From Mansonella perstans (taxonomy: Eukaryota; Nematoda; Chromadorea; Rhabditida; Onchocercidae), in contig JBAMDO010000374.1 of NCBI GenBank assembly GCA_037074765.1, forward strand, positions 1 through 34,676: 34,676 nucleotides of DNA, read 5' to 3'. The notes below the pieces were generated by a model, which did no database searches, was not told where the DNA came from, and saw only the letters and a program-made list of their open reading frames with translations. Numbering within the stretch: position 1 is the first letter of the stretch; every line of letters starts with the position of its first letter. Positions 1-13,800 of the stretch are shown here, piece by piece. A program made the translations under genes and the position numbers.

Positions 1-1629
1 TTTTTTAAAATTATTAAAACTGGACTTGAGAATTGTGATGCATTATGATTAGGAAGGTAATTACATCAATATTGATAACATTAGTATCGTGATTTCAATA
101 AAAATAATGATGGAATAGTGATAAAGGTTATGATGATAGTTCTGATGCAATTATGGAAAAGCCCTAATAAAAATTATTAAATCAATGAAGCAGTTCTATT
201 AGCAATACTGTAACATTGATTTTTCGACAAAATCACAATTTGATTTTTAATCGGCTTTTTCTTTGTATTATTAAATAATTTTTGACAATTTGTTGAAAAT
301 TTTGAAAACAAAAAAAAATAAAAAAACGAAAGTTTCAAAGATAATTTGTCACTGAACTAATACCAGGAAAGATTATATTTACAAAAGGAAAAAAATAGCA
401 GAAAATTTTTCAAAATTAGTTTTATCGAATATATTTATTGAATATGAAAGAGCCACGAAAAATCCACTTGATTCTCAATTTTTGTATTTTTGAATTTAAA
501 CAGTTGAAAAAAAATTTTAATGAAGAAAGTGATAAATAAAACATTATTTCAAGAAATAGAAAATGATAAATGAACTTTTTTTTTGAGAAATTAATTTTTT
601 CATTCATTTTTCAAAAATAATTTTTTTTAAACAAAGAAAAAAATTTTAATTTTTAATTTTTTCCTCTCCTTTTTAAAATATTTTTGTTAATTGAAAACAA
701 AAATTCGAATCTGAGCTGAAAAAGTCTGAAAGCTTAAATTGAATTGGACGAAAATTAGCATAGTAATTAGAATTCGTCACATTTATCCTCAGTTTTTCAT
801 TTCTTCCATAATTCGCCTTTCCATTTTTATTTTTTAATTCCTCATTTTGTGCATAGATTTTATCCAGTGGACCTTTTTTTATTTTGTTTTTCTTTTTTTC
901 GACTTCATCCCATCTGTGTGATAAATAGAAATAAATAAAATTAACTGTTATATTACCTTTTGAAAAAAATGAAGAAACAAATCAATACTTCGTATACTTC
1001 ATCAGTGCATTCATTTCTTTGCAAGGTAAAAATTGATTCGTTTTAAAATTATTTTCTTTATTATTCAAGATAATTCTGTTTGAGTGACATCTTACGATTG
1101 GATACAAATAGTCTGGAAAGATTTGATCAAAACTTTTTAATTATTTTTTTAAATACGCAAGAAGTATTTGCGCAAAATGGTAAAAATATTTCTTACCTGA
1201 CATTTTACGCTAAATTTTTGTAAGCTTTTGTTCCCTCAATTTACATGTTGAAATTTTTTAGTTCATTTTTCAATGTTCATCTCACTGCAATGAAATTTTT
1301 TAGAAAAAAAAAATTTTTACTTTTTGAATTGTCCATTCATTTCCATAGTAACTTCAAAGTTTGTGAGGGATTTGCACTTAAAAAAAAAAGTCCATATAAC
1401 ATTTAATGAAAGTGAATGCATGGATGGATGGAATTTGAAAGAAAAAAAGGAAGAAAAGAAGAAATTTTAATAAATTTGCTATTGAAAAAAATTCCACGAA
1501 CAAATCAATCAGTTGCTATTTTTTTTTAGTTTTAATTATTTCGATAAGAAAACGAAACGGAAAAAAAAAGGAAAAGATAAATAATCTTGTCAGTAAGATA
1601 TATATACATCAAGGAAGTAAGATGATATC

Positions 1630-1643
1630 GATCACTAGTGATC
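1630..1643. repeat. 14-bp perfect palindrome GATCACTAGTGATC
   Basis: Exact self-complement, preceded by GATATCGATC-type short palindromes. No known binding site assigned. Confidence 0.7.
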
Positions 1644-1755
1644 ACCTCAATCATCAATCGTTTGTCATGACGATCAATGTCATTACTCATTTATTAATCA
1701 ACATCGTCCTGATTATCACTTGCATTTCTGAAATGTTTATATCTTAAAAAAAAAA

Positions 1756-1769
1756 AACACACACACACA
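1756..1769. repeat. Short (AC)n microsatellite after poly-A
   Basis: About seven AC units following a run of A. Confidence 0.8.
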
Positions 1770-4700
1770 AGTTAGAAGACGTGTCACTAATTTCAATGTC
1801 TTGCCTCAATTTCATTTAACTTTCCAACTCACACCTAACTTTGCCTTTTACTTCATTTCATCGGCATTTTTCATTATCCTTAATTAGCAGTTCTCATCAT
1901 AGACTTGCTGAATCTATATTGCAAATGTAAAATTATTCATTTTATATCTTTTATCACATAATTAAAAAATTTTAAGCAATTAATTGGTCTCAAGCATAAA
2001 TTATTCTCTTAATTTTTCATTAAATTAAATATATTTTAATTTTTTTTTTGATGAACTTATTAATTTTCTGTTTTAATTTGACCAAAAAAATTTTTGAGCT
2101 AAAATTATGTCCAAGAATGCGACATAAGATGCATCATCAAAAGTTCAATTGTCACCATCTTATCATGCAAACCTCAACAGCTTAATTAATTATTTTAATT
2201 AAACAAATCAAATCGATCAATTAATTATTTTAATCTTTGCTTAAGGAATAGTTTCTTGAATACTATTTCAAATTTTAGTGGAATTTTATGCTATTACATT
2301 CAAAAAATTAATTAACAATGCAAATTCATTGGTAACTAAGAAAAAAATTTCCACGTTTTTTTTTTTTCTTTTTTTGTTAATACAGAATTATCGTTTAACT
2401 TGTACTTTTTTGATTAATTTTAATTTTTATTTCAACAAAATATTAACCAAAGAAATATTAATTATCTGTTGATTGAATTTCCCACTGCATTTCATTCAAT
2501 TTCAATTTTCTTTTGGAACAAAATGAGCGAAGAGAAAGTTGATATAATAAATGGAAAAAAAATCGCTTGTGGACTATCTGGCAAGTTATAACAAAATTCT
2601 ATCGCACTTATGATTAATCTATTTTACATTCGCTTTTTTTGGACAATTGCAACTTTGACTCATTTATGGGAAAGAATGAATTCAATTAAATTTCATTCAA
2701 AATTAGTTCAATTCCATTTTATATTTCTATTTCGATGAGATATTCCATCTTACTGGTCTTTTTCAATATTTTTTCTTTTTTCAATAAATTGTATGAAATT
2801 TTGCTGATTCTGTAATTGTTGAAGTGAGCAAAAGATAATCAAATTAATTCACATTCAATTTGAACGAATTCTAATTTGATCCCATCAAAATGTATTTCAA
2901 AAAAAATAAATTACTAATAATTTTTTGTTGGCCATTTATTTGAGATTGTTAACTTTCAATTTTTTTTCTTTTCAATGTTTTTTTGCAGTTTTTTCTTTTT
3001 TTTGAAAAATAAAATTCTTCAAACTTGAAACTTTTTCACTGACAAAAGTTTTGTTTTATTAGTTCAAAAAACTTGAAAATTTTATGGATTTTTCATTGTA
3101 TTCAGTCATATGTTTCTCAATCAAATTTTTTAACGTTGAAAAAACTTTCTCAGCTGTAATACTAACAGGTAGTTGAGGATCCACTGAAGAAGATGAATAT
3201 GTAACAGCTGGATTGTTTTGTTGTATGCGTTTTTTCTCTCTTTGTTTTTAAACAGGTAGAAAAAATAATTTGTAACAGGAAAATAGAAAAGAAAATGAAT
3301 GAAATATTAGCAAGTAGAATGAGAGAGAAAAAACGGATGTTAAATTTTGCTCCAAACTGAACTTTTATAAAAAATAATTTGAATTGATATTTAATATTCT
3401 CAGTCCAGCTTAATTAATTGATTACATTAGTGATTGAGTATAATAGTTAAATGTGTTGTCGTGATTTTATTTCCATACATTATAAATCGCCAATTTTGCT
3501 TTCAAAAGAAATTAACTAAAAAGATTCGCAAATTCAAATATTTAGTATTGTTTCCAATTTTAATTAATTATATTACCATACCCAGACTATATCATGATTT
3601 TTTAAAATTGTATTTATACTATCGTAACGATTTTGCCGTATGACATGGATTGTTATTATTGCCCGGAAGTAATTAATAAAGTACAAGTAAATGGGCTTAA
3701 TGAAAATGTTAAGGTTTCACTTTTACGAAAATTAAAATCTTTCTTATTAAAGAAATTAATGAGTTGAGAAGTGTTTCTCATTGACAGATTCTTAAACGAT
3801 TTCGTAATTTATTTTAATCAAACTTTGCAAAACGAATTTTCGAGTTTTTTTCAGTTACGACTTTGAGCTGAACAAATTTTTGAAAAAAAAAACAAACCAA
3901 AATTTTAATCGGAATTTATTATCTTTTCCTTATCTTTCACCAGTTCGATGTTTTATTGTACTTTTCCGAAATCATTAATATATTTCAAACATTTTATAAC
4001 AATGTATTTTAGCGTATCGGTATTTCTGTATATCAGTATCACTGTGTCAGATTAATCTTAGTAAAATGACATGAGGCATATTGGTACATTTCATTTTTAA
4101 TTTGCAGCTATTTTTGGGATATCAGTTTGGGAATACCAGCATAGTTTAAGCTTTATCAGTATAATTCTAATTAAATTAATGTAAGAATATTGGTGGATTT
4201 CTATTATTTAAGTACTATTTAAGTATAAATCTTTGATATAACAGCATATTTCCAATATTCTTTCACATGACTTCTACCAAATAAAGTTATAGTTATATTT
4301 TTATTTTACTCGATTACAGTTACAGTTGTTCTGAGTTATAAACAAATGCATTTTACTTATGAAAGTTCTTAGCATTGTGTATTTTATAGTGTGTGTTGTA
4401 TTTCACAGCGTATCATACAAATATTTTATACCGTATTTCATTTCGTATAATATGGACATTCAGAGATATAGTAGTACTGCAGTAATAGTACTGTAGAGAA
4501 TAACAATTATTTCTTATCCAAAAGTATGCAATTTTTAGAATAAAAAGAAAATTACATTTGCTAACTTATCTCAACGACTCATTCATTTCTATTCTTTCTA
4601 TTTTTCTCTTTTCATTTCGCTTTTGTTTCCTCAAATTTGCAAAAGCTTTTGCTTTATTTCAATTTTTTCCCAAACTTACAAACTTTTCTATTCCAAAATT

Positions 4701-5477
4701 AGAAAATTAATTTTGCAAAAAAAAAGAAAAAAGTAAGAGAAAGAAAACAAAAAGAAATAGAACAGAGAAAAAGGGTCAAAAGAAATTTTGCAATTTAATT
4801 TGTTTCTTTATCTTTTTTTAAAAATATTTTCATACATTTTGAAAATGAAAAAAATGTTTTGAGGAAAGAAAATTGAACAAAAAACTAAAAATGAAATTTA
4901 AAAAAAAGATGGGAAAAACCAAAAATATCCGCAATTCATTTTTTCTTCTTTTTTCACAAATTTTACATTTTTAATAATTAGCTCCATTTAATTGTCAACA
5001 GTATTTACTTGCCAGCAAATATCGCAACTTTTCAAAATTCATTTAATTGAATTTCTCTCGCTCGGATATATTTGACGAAATGTTTTCTCATCCGTAATTA
5101 GTGAAGTGACGAATTAATGCAAGGAAAAAAAAGCAGCCAAGATTGCCTGAGGCAAGAAATGCATTATTTTGTGAGGCGAAAAAAATACATCAAATTAACA
5201 GTTGAAAGCATATGCACTTAACAAATGGCTCTTTGTAAATTTATTTATTCATATATTCCGTGTCGCTTTTTCTTTTGGCTTATTTAAGGCAACAATAAAT
5301 TAAATTTCATTTTCTTTTGCAGTTACTCTAATCAAATGAAAGAATGTAAATTGATGACCGAATATTTTAGTTAGTTTTAATTTTAAACATTTTAAAATAT
5401 TTTTCAATTTTTAATCTTTTATTTTTTTGTTCATTTGTAAAATATTCCCTTTGTCTATTCAAATTTTATACATTATA

Positions 5478-5578
<101 letters not shown>

Positions 5579-5854
5579 CTGAATTTGTGTCCAAAGAGTT
5601 ACCGTATTATTTGTAGAGAATTGGGTTATTATGGGGTTTGAGGGATGAGTGGTGAAATCTTAGTGGATTAAAGGAAATTTAATTCTTACCTGAACTATTT
5701 GAAATAATTAACGAAAAAAAGAGCTAACAAAATGAATCGATGAACAAATTAGTCTCAATTCACTACTTTGTATTGTTTAAATATCTTCCATCGTTTTTGA
5801 AATAAATATGTTCAATAATGAGCCTAGTCCTTAAAAATTTTAATAAACCCAATT

Positions 5855-5906
5855 CTTAAAACTATCATTTTTAAGTGTTTCTTAAAACTATCATTTTTAA
5901 GTGTTT
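5855..5906. repeat. 26-bp perfect tandem duplication
   Basis: Two identical copies of a 26-base unit starting CTTAAAACTATCATTTTTAA. Each unit contains an inverted repeat CTTAAAA / TTTTTAAG. Confidence 0.95.
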
Positions 5907-6949
5907 CTTTTTAAATTCTTTTTCATTTTTTTTAAGGAATAAATTAAATTCAAAATTCAGCATCATTTTAGCAAACTTTTAACTTATAAAATTTTTAATG
6001 TATCGGAAATAATATTGATATATTTGAACGGAAGTGAAATTTCAATGTTTTTTGCTTCTTTTCAATTCTGTCAGAAATATTTTCATATCAATGTAAGCTG
6101 TTGGATTCAAAAATAAAATTTAATTATACACAAAAAAACATTTCTTTCAAAAGATTCATCTTCTTTTGAGTGGAAAATAAAACGATAGTAAATTTCAAGC
6201 TTTCCTTCAATTAAGCCATAGAGTGAAATTTTAGTTATGAATTGAAGTTTGATGTTTGGTTTCTGAGTACTTAAATCAAAAGCAAAATAATTTAGGTTTA
6301 TTTTCTTCGTATGTACAATTTTTCAATTTGTATTCAGCTATTAAACTGGTTTATAGTTAAGACAGAAAGTAGTATTTGTTATTTGGTTCACAATGTATAC
6401 TTTGAGCTTCAATCATAAGTAGCCTTGCTTTCATCCAATTTTTCATTTTCTTAAATAGTTTTTTTGATTTTCAAAAATAAAAACGAAGAGAAAATTTCGC
6501 TTGCTTAATTACATTAAGTTCAGTGAGGATAATTTGTCAAATTTTAACATTTGTCTTTAAAGCAATAAGTAGGAAAAAGTGTAAAATAATTAGCAATGGG
6601 AACTTTTTAAATTTTTTTTTACTTTTGACTTAGTAATTAATTAATGTTTCTGAAAGTTAATTTGCTTGCTTTCCGTGCTTTTTACCTGTTTTAAATTACT
6701 TTGTAAAAGATTTAAAAAAGGCGATTTATTGATTTGAAAAAAAAAGAAATTAAATAGAAAATTATCGAATTAGGTGGGGAAATGAAATTGTTTTATTTCT
6801 GAATTTTTGATAACTGTAAAAAAATTTGGCCTAAAATTCAATGAAATGCTGCATTGTCATTTCAGCAAGCAAAATCAGATGAAAATAGTGACATTTTGAA
6901 AGGCCACTGAAATAGGTAGGAACTTCGAAACCCATTGATGACAGGGGTT

Positions 6950-7134
6950 AGTTTTCGGATTATCGTCGCAGCACTAATTAGTTTTAGATTGAAAGTAAAA
7001 TTATGAGTTAGTTTTTAGAATAAAATCATTGTATTGGTCAGTTATTCGGATAAACCATAGTATGGGTGCAGGTAAATTTTCAAATTGAAAGCATTGTGCC
7101 GGTTAGTTTTGAGATTGAGATTGTGGTATAGGTC
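6950..7134. repeat. 30-bp minisatellite, six diverged copies
   Basis: Units begin at 6950, 6980, 7010, 7040, about 7070 and 7105, most exactly 30 bp. Consensus is roughly AGTTTTxxGATTGAAA then CATTGTATTGGTT. Stops occur in the reading frames, so it is not a peptide repeat. Confidence 0.85.
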
Positions 7135-7511
7135 AATTTTTTGCGACAAAAAAAAGTAATTCTAAATTTTTTGCAGAAAAAGCAGACAATAACATAATCA
7201 AAATTCATTTGAATGTAATTTAAATTAGTTAAAAAGCATAACAGCGAAACAATCTTAAAATACTTCTACTATGTAATGAACAAATAATATTTTATTATTT
7301 GAGTATTTGATATTATTTCAAAGAAACAAATATAAATATGTTTTGTTTCGCAAGTACAAGTCAATGAGATTGCTTAGCAGTTGCATCATTAATTTAAATT
7401 AATTTAACACGTATTCATCTCTTCCTAATTTCTTTTTTCTTTTCTGTTCTTCCTTTTTCTTTTTCTTTTCTTCGCACTTTAAAATGTAAAACGATAAATG
7501 ATTAATCCAAA

Positions 7512-7519
7512 TTTTTCAG
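7512..7519 (+). promoter_or_regulatory. Strong 3' splice acceptor TTTTTCAG, cis or trans
   Basis: This octamer matches the nematode acceptor consensus and lies about 115 bases before the proposed first Met. It could receive a spliced leader, making this the 5' end of the mRNA, or an upstream exon that I cannot see. An unbroken in-frame ORF runs across it. Confidence 0.4.
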
Positions 7520-7537
7520 TCTTTCTTTTTTCTTCAA

Positions 7538-7611
7538 GAAATTATTTTAGGGTTCAACAAAATTTTTTTTCTTTAGGAATTTATTTTAAGGTTCAGCAAA
7601 ATTTTTATTCC
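7538..7611. repeat. About 38-bp imperfect tandem duplication before the SK start
   Basis: GAAATTATTTTAGGGTTCAA and GGAATTTATTTTAAGGTTCA, each followed by CAAAATTTTT. In the open frame they give RNYFRVQQNFFS and GIYFKVQQNFYS. Confidence 0.75.
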
Positions 7612-7632
7612 GAATTCTTACATAAATTTGGA

Positions 7633-7819
7633 ATGGAAAAAAATGAAATGCATCATATCTCGTTGGCATCATTGGCATCACCAAATGAAAAATATTTAAA
7701 ACCATTCACACAACTATTCACGGATCAAACAACTCTACAGACTTCTATCATTCCCAGAAATCCATTGCGACATTTTAATTCACCATCTGTTGTACTCAGT
7801 GACTTTGGTACTACTAGCT
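7633..7819 (+). CDS. kcnl: SK channel exon 1 (N terminus, start ATG proposed)
   Basis: The open frame holds a higher-complexity coding stretch (MEKNEMHHISLASLASPN...), ending in TACTAGCT followed by a strong GTAAGT donor at 7820. One base is left over, which phases with exon 2. I chose ATG 7633 because the sequence upstream becomes T-rich and repetitive. The frame stays open back to an ATG at 7498, so up to 45 extra residues are possible. A TTTTTCAG at 7512-7519 could be a cis acceptor or a spliced-leader trans-splice site. This is cytoplasmic, poorly conserved sequence rich in Ser, Thr and Pro. The link to the SK gene rests on phase, direction and order, not homology. Confidence 0.6.
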
Positions 7820-10800
7820 GTAAGTTATGCAATTAATTAATTAATGAAAATGAGGCAAATGAATTTTTTGCTTCCAATTTTGCAAATTTGTAATTATCAA
7901 TGAAATTTTAAATTATTGTAAACAGAAGAATAAAAAAACAAAGGATTATTTGATGCATTGCAAAATAACATTCAATTTTACTGCTACTATTTTAAATAAA
8001 TGATTTTTTAATTTTAATAAAATAAGCGAAAAAAAATGAAAATTCAATTAAGTATAAAATAATTAAATAAAAATAACTAAAATATATGGAATATTTTATT
8101 TGCTAATTTTTTCTTGATTTTAAGAATTATTTAAAAATCCAGAAAAAATTTAAATTGTTTTAGCAGATCCAGATGTCAAAAGTCGACCACTGTCATCATC
8201 ATTATCCAGAATTTCACCATCACCATGCTCATTTTACCGAAGGTTAGCTGGCGTTTTGCTTTTTTTCTTACTGTCCACAATGTTTTTGCAAAATATCTTA
8301 ATTATGTAAATTAAGAATATTTTTATTCATTTCATTTTAATTTTAAAATCAATTTCTCTCCATTTTGGTGCTTAAAATTGATAAATTGAGTGAATGAATA
8401 AAAAAATGTGAATGAATAAAAAAATTGAGTGAATGAATAAAAAATTGAGTGAATGAATAAAAAAATTGAGTGAATGAATAAGAACTCTTTCAGATAATTT
8501 GCAATTTTCGATAAATCATTTTGCATTTTATTGGGAAAATTTAAAAATATCAGTTTTGAAAAATGTTACAACAAATTCGCATTGTAATAAGCCAATATTC
8601 TTCACTTTTCTTTTCTTCTCTCCCCTTCCCCTTTCCTTTTCTTCTCCTCTCTTCTCTTCTCTTCTCTCTTTATCCATAAAAATAAAAAATAGAATTTTAT
8701 TTTATCAAAAATTATTTTGAATTGAAAACTGACAAAGTTGATCAATGGCGTCATAAACACTATTGTCTTATTAAATTTGTCGTTTTATCGCTTTTGTCAT
8801 TTTGTCGTTTGTTATTGTTTGCTTGAGAACAATGCATAAAATAACTTCTTGAAGAAATACGTTTTGTAATCCAATTCAATTCAGTTTAATCCAGAATTAA
8901 ATTTAATTCTTTTTCTTTCTTCTTTAATTACTCCTTCATTTTTAAATTATAAGTTTATTGCTAATCTCTAAATTATTTGCAAAATAACTCATAAAGACGA
9001 ACTTCCCTCTATCTCTCTGCCATCATCATCATCCATCGTGCTTTCTTGTCTCAATTTCATTTCAAAAATTTTTTTTACAACAAAAATTACAAAAAAAAAA
9101 GCGGCACAATTGTCGAAATTTATCAAGCACAACTGTAGTTGTGTATTTTGCATACGTTAAAGTTCATTTTGATTATTTCATTGTGCAAATATTTTAACAC
9201 AGAAATGTTATTGTTACTTTATAAAATGAAATACTTCAAAAGTTAATATACTTTTGAAACTTCGAGTTTATCTTCTTCTTTTCAGGCTATTTCTTTAATA
9301 ATAATTTTGAATTTGAATTGATGACGATGAAAAAATCTATTTTCCCAGCCAATGAATCCAGTCTTCCGAGTGAAAATTTTCCTAGCCAATGAAATTTTCA
9401 TTTCCTTTTTTTTCTGAATAAAGCCACCATTCATACATTAAAATAAAATTGCATTCTTAGAAGTACCAGTATATCTATCTGTTCAACAACATTATTCCTT
9501 CAAATCATTTCATTTATCAATTGCCTCATTTGTTTATTTACTAATGAACAAATTTTCCTACGGCAATAACATTAAAATTATTGTTTCACTTGTTATCAAA
9601 AAAAAATAAAAGTTTCTTTTCAATCTTTTTTACTTTTAGTTTCTTTTTGTTCTTTTTTTTCAATTTTAAAAAATTTTTCTCTAAAATAATTTGCATTTAA
9701 TTAAAAGAACTTGAACTTTTTCGATGAATTTTTTTACGTTTTTTTGATTATTTTTCCTATTTTTTTAAAAGTGAAAAAAAAATTCATCAAATAAGTTTCA
9801 CTTTTTTCCTTAAAGCTTGTTAATGCGAAAAAAAATTGATAATTAGTTTGAGAGTAGTTTGAAAGAGACAATTGAAATAATTCATTATTATTTGTACTTT
9901 TTTTTTAAAACTTAAAATTTTTTTCTTGTTTTATGATTTACCGCACAAATTAAGCAATAATTTTTACTTTTATTAATTAATCTTTACTGTAATAGTTTTG
10001 AAGGAAAATTAAAAATGCAAAATCGAAAGCAGTTTGAATGTTAGCAATTCCAATACTATAAATGTAATTTAGAATTATTTATTTAATTCAGTTTCTTTTC
10101 CATATTCAAAATTTTTAATATGATTTCCAATTCCAGTATTCTGCTATTTGTATAATAAATACAACAAAAGAAAAAAATTAGTTGAATAAGGAGTGATTTA
10201 CTTTGTATACAATCCTTCATTGCTCTACCTTGCTTATACATGTACCTAAATGCACATATTATTTTTCCACTCTAAATTAATGCTTATGCAATAAATCTTC
10301 TTATTATTTGTTAAGTAAAATTTTAGCTCTTTTTTTCTATGACAACTAAATCACATCTTTCTCAATTAACTTTTCAACTGCACAATTTAATAAACCCCTT
10401 TTAGTTTTGTTTTTGCCAATTTTTTTTTTATCTGCCCTTTACTAGGTTCTATTAAAAAGTCATAAATTTAATCTTTATTTAAATCAGATAGTTATTGATT
10501 TAGCAAAAACTTTCATAAAGCATTTTTTAATTGCTTCTAACATGAACCAAATTTCTAAAAATATATTTGCCACTGAGCATCATAAACATGCATGCAATTG
10601 CATGTGCATAATAGAGTGAATGAATTTTCATATGCAATTTCTTTCTTCAAAAGACATGCAATTTCAGAATGTGAAAATACACTTATTTCATTGCATTCAT
10701 TTAAGTAAAGCAATTTTCTGATGCATATTATTGGCAAATTTAAGAAACTAACACACATCGAGTACGATGATTGAGAAATGAATTGTCACATCGCTCTGCT

Positions 10801-13800
10801 TTACCTTTCCTCCTGTATTCATGGATCATCCAGAAACTAATAATGCATCCGAACAGAATAGCAAAAACAAAAAACACCAACACACTATCCTGTCTCATCA
10901 AGAAATGAAACATCTCCTGAAATGTCATCCCTCGGTATCTTATTTCATTAACAAACGAAACATCTCCTGAAATGTCCTCTCTCGGTTATTTCAGTCTTTA
11001 CAATATCCATTATTCTTTTTTTAAAATGTGCAATTTGAGAATGCAAAGATTTTCTTGAAATTTCATTGCAGTACAATGATCTCTTCATTTATCACAAATT
11101 TTGATTGTAAATGAAGAATTTTAAAATTGAGGCAATGGCAAATGTTGAATAAAAATTAATATAAGAACAAAAAAATTACCTAATTTTTAAAAATTAGTCA
11201 AATTTAAACCATACTGAATAAATTTAAAATGTTTTGGATATTTTCATTGTCAAACTATTTTCAACAAATGACAAATGTATTATTTACAAATGAATATATT
11301 TTTCAATGAACTGCCTTGAACATATCAATACCAAATATGCAAAAGTTAAAAATTAATGAAGTGACGTATTTTGAAAAAAAAATTTTTTTTAATTAACAGC
11401 AAATCGTTTAATTCGTAAATTATTCTTTTTCCATCATTTGAATTAATTTACGTAATAAAGACCAACATTAAGTTTTTTTTTTTCAACTTTTGCAGTGATT
11501 GACAATCAATCCTTCTAATTGGCATATCTATACATTCAAATATAATCTGGTCGTATGGGTCAAAATACGGTCGTGAAAAAATTTTTAAAGTATTTAAATT
11601 ACTTAAAAGCTATTTCATTTATATGTTTTTTTTTTAAAATATAAAAGAAAATAATTGAAAGCGAAGCTAAAGCAATTTAAATTGCGCAAATTTTAAACCA
11701 CATTCAATAATATTAATCGATTAATAGAATTAATCAATGTTAATCGACATATAGCATTTTATGCGGATGGCGATGAAATATTTTTTTCTTCTTTTCATTG
11801 GAAAAAATTCAAAACGTGTATGCTTGAAAGAAGAAAAAAAGTTAATTTTTTTTAATTGGCATATAAATTTGGTATTTATAGAAGATTGACTGAAAAATTA
11901 AATTTTACAAAGAACTTAAAACTGACCATTTTTATTGATTTCTTTTTTTTTTCATTTTACAATTTTTTCAAACTAATTTTTTCAGCATTCTCATAAATTT
12001 CATTTTTTTTCCTAAAATATTTTTCCAAAAACATTTTATTTATAAACTTTTGCTCTGCTGTTTTTCTGTTTCCTATTGCCAAAGAGCATTTTTGGCCAAG
12101 AAAGCTTCTTTTTTAAAGCTTAAAAGCTTTTTTTTGTTATGCCAAACGTTCTTTGCTTTGTTTTTTCCTTTTTTCGCCAAAAAAAAAAGAGAAAAAGCAC
12201 CAATAAACTTGACGAATTAAAGCTAACATTGCATAAGTTATTTTGTATTGGAAATTCAAATATAAAAAAAATTTTTTTCTCTTTTTTAGATTTATTAATA
12301 ATTGTCAAAAATGCATAAGCTTTAGATTAATTAGTTTAAAAATTCAAAAAAAAAATATGAATTTGTTTACAAGAGGAAATATAGCATTGAGTAATTGCTC
12401 AGCATTTAAATGAATGATTAATTGTTTACGGCGAAAAAAAAAGTGAAAGAAAAAATGGAAAAATAAAATTCATCGCACCGAGCAATCACCACTTAGCCAT
12501 TTATTTGATTTTGTAAGTGTTTAACAAAAATAATTAGTTGAAATAATTGGCTGAGGATAAAAAAAAACGAAAAGTTGATTAAAATTTATGAGAGCAATGA
12601 TTCGATCGATAAATTATAACTCTAATTTTACTCTCAACTTTCTATTTTATGATTTTTTTTTTCACTGGCATTCACTGAAATTTAAACGGTATTTTCCGTG
12701 TATTAAGAAAATCAACAAAGTAGCTAATTAACGAAGGTAAAGGTAAAATTTATTTGTTTTTTACGAGATGCTTTTAGGCTCTTTAATTAGCATTGTGTGA
12801 ATTACCTAACAGGCATAGACATCAAATTAATACATGCGAGGATATAAATGTATAAGGCAATATCTCATTTTGAAAAGGCCTTGCAAGTATAATCTTTCAA
12901 AGAACTTTTTCAAACTTCTTAAAACTTCTTAAGCAATTTCTTTTGCAGCTTTTCTTTGCACACTGACATTCAATCACCATTTTCAATTTAATTCAATTCC
13001 GCTTTTTTAAGCATAACTTATATGTTTTGCAAAGAAAGTTTTGTGTAAATATTAAAATTTGAAAAAAGAAATCATTTCCAAAATCAATAGAAAATTTTTC
13101 TTTCTTGTTCTTTTTTCTCACCGAAAAATTAGGAAAATTTTAGCAGTTGAATTTTATGAATTGAATTTAAGCTAATTTAAACTGAAATAAAATGAAGCAT
13201 TGAACGGAAGTAGATGTTGAAAAATTCAAATTTTTGTTGCTCAAAAATCTTCGTGACACTATTATTACTTTCATCGAAGAAGTCAAAATTTTTCTTGAAA
13301 AAAAAAAGCCAATTTGTCACTTTTAATAAGACTTTCTTGGAATGAATGTCTCACCGATCGATATACTCTAATATTTCATCTTATTTTTCCCAAAAAAGTC
13401 TTTAGAAAAGAAACTGATCAAGAAGTTAAAAAAAATTTAAGTAAAATTTTGATGAATTTCTTGCTATTTTAGATTGCTTTATTTTTTTTGATCAATCAAT
13501 AATCTATCTATTTGTACATATTTGTACAAATTTTGTGCAAAATTTTTAGAAAGCTATTTTACAATCAAATTTCCCCGCTGATTTTTGCTTTGCTTCTTCC
13601 TTTTTAAATTATTTGAGCAAAGAAAAAAGGGCGAAAAATACAGATAGGAAAAGAGAAAGGGCGAGAGTGAGAAAGGTGCAAGTTATATTTCCTGACTTCA
13701 TCATTGTTTAGTTGTTTAATTTTTCTAAGATTTAACTAAAAGGAAAAAATAAAAATTTTAAAGCGATAACTTATTTGTTTGCTTTTCAAATTGAAGCAAA

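Noticed and set aside
10555..10758. Second minus-strand ORF downstream of the nested candidate
   Set aside because: Overlaps its end in another frame, with no start context or hydrophobic pattern; more likely 3' UTR or intron.
12950..13015. Exon candidate after TTTTGCAG in intron 2
   Set aside because: Frame stops after about a dozen codons with no GT donor before the stop.
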